Assembly: GCA_038256935.1 (NCBI GenBank)
Contig: JBBSJV010000006.1
Coordinates: forward strand, 1-28,152
DNA length: 28,152 bases
Direction of reading: 5' to 3'
Source of the DNA: JBBSJV01 sp038256935
GTDB taxonomy: Bacteria > Patescibacteriota > JACMRA01
Shown: piece by piece, positions 23,383-28,152 of the stretch
How the letters are laid out: every line of letters begins with the position of its first letter
Numbering within the stretch: the first letter of the stretch is position 1
Translations under genes and position numbers: made by a program
Notes under the pieces: model-generated
The model's input: the letters and a program-made list of their open reading frames with translations, nothing else
What the model was told of the DNA's origin: nothing
The model's database searches: none

Positions 23383-24177
23383 ATGACCAAAGAATTAGTA
23401 GAGTTTGAATCAAAAAATGGTTTTAAGCTTTCTGGTATTTTAGAAATGGGAGTAAATCCTGAAAAAGGCTTGATTTGCTTGCATGGATTTGAAAGGACTT
23501 CAATTACCGAAGTTAAATTTGTAAAACTAATTAGAGGATTGCCAGATAACTTTGCAAGTTTTAGATTTGATTTTAGTGGGAGTGGCCTAAGCGAGGGCGA
23601 ATTTGAAAATACTACAGTCCAGTCACTATTACGTGATCTAGAGTCAGCTATCGAATATTTGATAGAAAGAACTGGCCTTAAGCACGTTTCAATAGTTGCT
23701 CATAGTCTAGCGGCTTGTCCTCTTTCGCTGTACATAAATAAACACCCTGAAAATATTGATAAAGTTATCTTAATTGCACCAGCAACAAATCAAAAGGATT
23801 TGTTAAGATACTGGTTTGTGATTTCTCAGATGAAAAAACAAGACCCCAGCCTTACTATCACTTGGGGTAATTATAAAGAATATCTGGATGATGAAAAATT
23901 TGAAATGGATTGCAAAAGAGAAGGTAAAGAACTAAAAAGTAATTGTATCAATTCAGGTTACTTTCTAAGTGGTAAAGAAGTTGATTACACAGAACAATTA
24001 TCTCAGTTCAAGGAAAGGGTTTTACATATTCATGGAGATAATGATCAAGCAGTGCCACTAGCTAGCCTTAAATATAACATTGGAAGACAGGTAATTGTGA
24101 TAAACGGAGACCACGATCTAGAAAGGCCTAGCATGCAGAGTCAGTGGATTGATCAGGCTGTGAAGTTTTTAGATTAA
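23383..24177 (+). CDS. Alpha/beta hydrolase (serine esterase-like)
   Basis: 264 residues with the alpha/beta hydrolase fold. The HG oxyanion motif is in GLICLHGFERTSI. The nucleophile elbow is IVAHSLAACPLSLYI (around residue 107), where the usual G-x-S-x-G is A-H-S-L-A. The acid is in HIHGDNDQAVPL and the His in VINGDHDLERPS. FRFDFSGSGLSEGEFEN is typical for esterases of this kind. The substrate is unknown. It ends four bases into the convergent GH74-like gene (overlap 24174-24177). No Shine-Dalgarno before the ATG. Confidence 0.87.
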   Translation: MTKELVEFESKNGFKLSGILEMGVNPEKGLICLHGFERTSITEVKFVKLIRGLPDNFASFRFDFSGSGLSEGEFENTTVQSLLRDLESAIEYLIERTGLKHVSIVAHSLAACPLSLYINKHPENIDKVILIAPATNQKDLLRYWFVISQMKKQDPSLTITWGNYKEYLDDEKFEMDCKREGKELKSNCINSGYFLSGKEVDYTEQLSQFKERVLHIHGDNDQAVPLASLKYNIGRQVIVINGDHDLERPSMQSQWIDQAVKFLD

Positions 24178-27100
24178 TCAATGCCGCTTGCGGTGATTAT
24201 AATCAATCCAACTGGTCCCAAGGTTTGTCTGATAACACTTTGAGCTAATAATTGATCTCCATTTGTAGGATCCAAGTAATCAGGTGTTCCATTGCCGCTT
24301 GTGTCCTTTTTATGATTACCACCTTCAATCTCATTTCTAGTACTCAAGCCATCTCCATCGTCATCGCTATCTCGGTAATCAGGAATACCATTTTTGTTGG
24401 TATCTTGTAGGCTAGGAGTAGTATCTACTGCCATACAGGACAAATTGGTTCTATTTTTATTACAGCCCCACTCTTGGATACGATCGTCTAAACCATTACC
24501 GTTAGTATCTCTAAAATTTTGTATTGTAGAAACATTTGTATCCACTAGAGCTAAATAATTGGTTCCATTTTTCTCACTATCCCAGCCTTCTATCACGTCA
24601 TAGACTCCATCTGCGTCACTATCAGTATCTAAATAATCAGGAACTGTATCTCCATCGTAGTGAGTCGGGTAGCAATTAGTTTTACTTTGGCAGCCTAATC
24701 CTTTTTCAACACTATCAGCAATACCATCATTATCCGAATCAAGATCAAGATAATCAGGAACCCCATCTCCATCAGTATCAATTGGGTTATTTATATCTAA
24801 ACCCTTTTCAATGATATCTGGAATCCCGTCACTATCGCTATCAAGCTCGTAGCTCTGAGTCAGGTCTCCCATCATCACTCCTTGACCAGCTAAACCAACA
24901 AAAACTCTGCCAAAATTGTTTTGATCAGCCGCAATAGAAGTCACTGTATTTCCCCAGCCAATATTATCAGCCAAGACTTTTTCCCATGTGGCTTGAGTGG
25001 AATCACTAAGCCTTGTTACATCGCTAGATCTAAAAATACCTTCTTTACCATCAATGATCCCATACATGTACATGGTTGGATTTGACTGACCTTCTACAGC
25101 TTTTCCAAGGCTTATTAATGCTGCTGATTGGACATTTGAAACTGCTTGCCAGCTTTCTCCACGGTCTGTGGATTTGAATAATTTTTGATCTAGGTTATCA
25201 TTAGAAAATTCTAGAGCTAGTCTTCCGTTGTCGGCGCTAAGCCATAGTGTGCCAGTTTTGCCATTTTCAGCAACCATTGATCCAACGTTATCACAATTGA
25301 TCCTAGGCTCGCCTTGATTTTTGTATACCGAATTACCTCCACCATAAACCTCACTCCAATTTGCCCCTCCATCTTCGGTGCGATAAACAGTAAATCTCCA
25401 TCCATTTTCAGCCCTACAATCAAAAGCATAAAACGTGTCTTCATCGCTACCGTCAGCAACTAAACTAGTAGTTGCGTAATTTCCGTTTCCTAGGAACTCA
25501 CCAGTTAGATCACCATTACTTGCCACCCAGCTGCTGCCTCCATCATTGGAATAAAAGGCTTTGGAATAGAATGGGTAAAATGGGTTGTTAGTTGGTAAAT
25601 AGACTAATTTATTTGGGTTATTATTACTTACAGCGATCTTTCCTTCACTGTATCCCACCTCTGGTAGATTGGCTAAGTTAGACCAAGTTTGTCCTCCATC
25701 AATTGATCTTTTGGTCAATTGAGTATGAGAAAACTGAGGACTGCCAGCATAATAAATATATTCAGGGTTGTTTTGACTATAAGCTATACTTGTAAGCCTT
25801 CCAAAGGTATTTGGTTCCAATTTATTTTGTGGAGCTACAAAGGCGTTATCTACTACAAATCCATGCATATCCCAACCAGTGACTAGTAACTTGCCAGAAG
25901 GGTGACTGACAACACTGTTTACAACTAGCTCTTCCAGTCCATTCATCAAAGCATTCCATTGAGTTCTTTGCTCGTTGATATTTTCAGTTTTGTATACTCC
26001 GTAGCCATTAATATAATAAACACTGTTTGGATAATGTGGGTCAAAAATAAAATCAGTAGTTGCAAAATCCTCTTCTTGCTGGCCAAGGCCTAACCAATAA
26101 TTAGGAGCGCTATAACTTACTTCTTGGTGGGTCCAAGTAATTCCACCATCTCTTGTGGTGTGGATGTTATTGCGATTACCAAAAATTTGTCTATTCCTTG
26201 AGTAAACTATAATATGGTTTGGATCTGTTGGGTTGACGCCGAGGGAGCGGATACCATCCCCGCTATAATTATAGGTTGTGGGAGAAATGTTTTGCCAACT
26301 GCTACTAGATTTGTTGAATCGAAATAACGCTCCAGAAGCCGATCCTCCTGTGTTATTATCTAGCATGGTTGCAATGTAATTTCCCTGACTATCAAATTCA
26401 TTTTGTTGGATTGTATAGTTTGGAACTTCATTTACCTTTGCCCAGTTATTACCCCCGTTTGTGGATTTGAAAATCCCTTTTTGATAAAAACTAGCATAGA
26501 TTTGGTTTGGATCAGTTGGGTCGATGGCTACAGAGTTAAAACCCACGTAGCCATTTTGGCCTTGATCTTGCAGTACGACTTGCCAGTTTTGACCTCCGCT
26601 TGTAGATCGAAATAGCCCATCTTTTTTACTACCATAAAATATAATATTTGGATTTGTTGGGTGTACTTGTAATCTTTCCCCAGTAAATCTATACTCGCCA
26701 TTTCCATCAATACTTACATTTTGACCATTAGCTTTTTTCAAATTTAAAGCGTTCCAAGTTTTACCTTGATCTCCAGATTTGTAGATTTGCCCTTTTGCTT
26801 GCACGTCAGCGCTATCACTCCCGATTGAAATAAAGATATCATTTACATTTTGTCTGCTCAAAGCAATGCTTTCAATTGTCATGCTTGGTAGCACTGGTCT
26901 ACTATAGCCAAGGCCATAACCATTTAAAAGCTGCACCCATTTATTCAACTCAGGGTTGTATTTTTTGACGCCTCCAACATCTGTTCGTATATAAACAAGA
27001 TCTTTCTGAGTGGGGTGAATTACCATTCCTGTAACCCAGCCCATCCCGTTTAGATTGACTTGTCTCCAAGTATAGTCTGGCGATCTTTCAATATAGTTAG

Positions 27101-27216
27101 TGGTAGGTGTTTGAGCAAGCAAACTTATATTACTTGAAAAAGTGCTTGATATTGCAAGTACAAGAATGAAAATGCCCAAAAAAAAATCTTACCAAATTAG
27201 GATAAATAGTTTTCAT
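24174..27216 (-). CDS. Secreted GH74-like beta-propeller protein with Ca-binding repeat tail
   Basis: About 1013 residues if read from ATG 27216; the unbroken frame begins at TTG 27179 (1001 residues). The ATG start gives a full signal peptide (MKTIYPNLVRFFLGIFILVL) but needs one base removed from the nine-A run at 27178-27186. Next comes a GH74-type double propeller: VYIRTDVGGVKKYN holds the first catalytic Asp position, GERLQVHPTNPNIIFYGSK is a family hallmark, and LLVTGWDMHGFVVDN fits the second Asp (GDxGGF) site. Many Asp-box/BNR motifs occur (SGDQGKTW, STNGGNNW, SIDGGQTW, SNDGGSSW, TEDGGANW). Residues about 775-985 are thrombospondin type 3-like Ca-binding repeats (DSDSDGIPD, DTDGDGVPDYLDLDSDNDG). 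The end is a hydrophobic GPVGLIIITASGID. It may act on or bind beta-glucan/xyloglucan outside the cell; related sialidase-like propellers are the alternative. Confidence 0.8.
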
Positions 27217-27245
27217 ATATGTGATAAAATAACTTTTATCTTCTA

Positions 27246-27274
27246 ATATTAACAAACAAAATTGCCTGTGTCAA
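27246..27274 (-). promoter_or_regulatory. Promoter of the GH74-like gene
   Basis: Minus strand TTGACA (27274-27269), 17-base spacer, TAATAT (27251-27246). Predicted start near 27239, about 23 bases before ATG 27216. Its place supports 27216 as the true start. Confidence 0.7.
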
Positions 27275-27301
27275 AGACATTATGCACTGCCCAAGTTTAA
27301 T

Positions 27302-27925
27302 TTAGGAGATTTCTTGATCACCATCTTTAAAGACAATTTTAAAAGTCTTATTAGTTTTTAAATTAGATTTTGTTTCCACAATTTTATCATCTTGAAAAAC
27401 CATAGCATAACCTCTCTCCAATACTGTCTTGGGGTCGCTGATCTGGATACTGCTCCAGAGTTGGCGTGAAGAAATTAAACTGTGCTTGATTCGATCTTGC
27501 AATATTGTTGTAGACTTACTGTAGCTCCACTCAGATTGTTGGGTGATCACTTGGAATTGATGAGATAAATCGGATTTGAATTTTTCTAGATTTGGTAGAT
27601 TAAATCTTGTATTTTGAATACTTTGTTGACTGCGGTTATGGATACTTTGCCAGGATTTCTCAGTCTCTTGTTTTGTGTTGTGAATAAGCGTAAAGACTAA
27701 GCTATCAGTTTGCCTACACAGGTTTTGAGCATTTCTGAGTCTATTATTAAGGACTCCAAGAGATTTAAGCCAGAGCTGCCCAGTTGGAGCAAGATAAGCA
27801 TTTTTACGGTTTTGAAAATAGGATTGTAGGATATGCCCGTAACTTTCGATGTTACTAATTACCTCGTCTCTACTAAGACTAACCAGCTCAGCTGCTTGAC
27901 TTGGCGTCGATGCTCTGCGATCAGC
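27302..27925 (-). CDS. xseA: Exodeoxyribonuclease VII large subunit, C-terminal part
   Basis: About 207 C-terminal residues of XseA, open without break from the joint near 27925 to the stop at 27302. It starts inside the catalytic region at DRRASTPSQAAELVSLSRDE, a strong XseA signature, then runs through a long coiled-coil region (NRLRNAQNLCRQ, HNTKQETEKSWQSIHNRSQQ, LEKFKSDLSHQFQ). It ends with SDPKTVLERGYAMVFQDD and FKIVFKDGDQEIS, the family C-terminal barrel. ExoVII degrades single-stranded DNA with the small subunit XseB. The N-terminal half is replaced by foreign sequence. No xseB is visible within the window. The stop lies 27 bases before the GH74 promoter. Confidence 0.88.
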   Translation of the reverse strand, partial: ADRRASTPSQAAELVSLSRDEVISNIESYGHILQSYFQNRKNAYLAPTGQLWLKSLGVLNNRLRNAQNLCRQTDSLVFTLIHNTKQETEKSWQSIHNRSQQSIQNTRFNLPNLEKFKSDLSHQFQVITQQSEWSYSKSTTILQDRIKHSLISSRQLWSSIQISDPKTVLERGYAMVFQDDKIVETKSNLKTNKTFKIVFKDGDQEIS

Positions 27926-27929
27926 TGCA
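27915..27929. other. Probable chimeric assembly junction
   Basis: Within this stretch the minus-strand reading passes from a PNPOx-family protein (TLGNLQL) to XseA (ADRRASTPSQAAEL) in a different frame. Base composition changes sharply: AT-rich to the left, clearly GC-rich to the right. A short shared segment around GCAGCTGATCGC may have caused the false join. Confidence 0.8.
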
Positions 27930-28152
27930 AGTTCCCCAAGGTCATGAAAAAGAAGTTGCCAGTGAAGTCTGGCACCAGGAACGTCCGCTCGTCCTCGATC
28001 TTGACGAAACCGGGCCTGCCACCGCGATGTGACACATCGGCACCACGACCGGTCTGCACATCGGGGTCGCTGGCGGCGGGCGCCTGCGTGGCAATGAATA
28101 GCGTGTCCGAACGCTCTATCAGGGCCATCGCATCCGCATCCAGCACGCTTAA
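27926..28152 (-). CDS. Pyridoxamine 5'-phosphate oxidase-family protein fragment (foreign sequence)
   Basis: About 75 residues of a PNPOx-like split-barrel protein, open at both ends: LSVLDADAMALIERSDTLFI, then DVSHRGGRPGFVKIEDERTF, LVPDFTGNFFFMTLGNLQL. The SHRGGxPGF and DFxGN...TLGN motifs are typical of general-stress/flavin-binding PNPOx proteins, often of proteobacterial or actinobacterial type. The stop at 27859 is in the xseA region and is not its real end. GC content and codon use (GCG, CGC, GGC rich) are unlike the rest of the window, so it most likely comes from another organism in the sample. Confidence 0.8.

Noticed and set aside
24400..24850. Repeated Asp/Gly-rich DNA as a CRISPR or tandem DNA repeat
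   Set aside because: The repetition is at protein level (TSP3-like Ca-binding repeats) with diverged codons; there are no regular spacers.
25217..25459. Open frames opposite or shifted inside the GH74-like, proS, rhomboid, ppa and glycosyltransferase genes
   Set aside because: They lie wholly inside well-supported genes, have no promoter or family motifs, and follow from codon bias of the real gene.

Overview
The window is an AT-rich bacterial contig using the standard genetic code; several genes, such as the NUDIX gene ending at 8029, stop at TGA. Features that suggest a Patescibacteria (CPR)-type genome are the many short single-domain genes, little or no Shine-Dalgarno signal, very short leaders behind clean TTGACA-N17-TAnnnT promoters, DUF11 surface proteins with an LPRSGG-type C-terminus, and a large share of secreted or membrane proteins. 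This assignment is an inference; the window has no rRNA or ribosomal protein to confirm it, and I saw no tRNA, rRNA or CRISPR array.

Layout. 1-477: 3' end of an IS3-family element cut by the contig edge, abutting a decayed minus-strand gene. 1177-5694 (minus): an APH-like protein that has lost two key catalytic Asp residues, and a large secreted S8 protease with its prodomain in a shifted frame. 6044-8029: two NUDIX hydrolases around a small membrane ORF and a rhomboid protease. 8207-11636 (minus): a compact cluster of membrane-bound spermidine-synthase-like protein, DUF350 and DUF4178 proteins, and a small exported protein. 11743-13426 (minus): two DUF11 surface proteins. 13613-16019: a GT2 glycosyltransferase, DUF1653, an XRE regulator and a Pro-rich exported protein. 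16173-20612 (plus): proS, an S66 LD-carboxypeptidase/MccF-like gene, a ParD/ParE pair, a histidine phosphatase and a 46-aa membrane peptide. 20651-22205 (minus): a broken 258-aa unknown and a Phd/PIN toxin-antitoxin pair. 22307-24177 (plus): ABM monooxygenase, inorganic pyrophosphatase and an alpha/beta hydrolase. 24174-27216 (minus): a large GH74-like secreted protein with a Ca-binding repeat tail. 27302-27925: C-terminal part of XseA.

The last ~225 bases (about 27925-28152) are GC-rich and encode part of an unrelated PNPOx-family protein joined in the middle of xseA. This looks like a chimeric assembly end.

Two window-wide patterns stand out. First, at least five reading-frame breaks in four genes are all repaired by adding one A/T to a short A/T homopolymer, which points to systematic sequence errors or to tolerated poly-A slippage. 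Second, both toxin-antitoxin operons have the same promoter design, TTGACA-N17-TACAAT overlaid with direct repeats spaced 21 bp. The cell-surface theme (S8 protease, GH74-like enzyme, DUF11 adhesin-like proteins, rhomboid, S66 peptidase, polyamine/DUF350 membrane cluster) fits an epibiont-like lifestyle, but that is inference.
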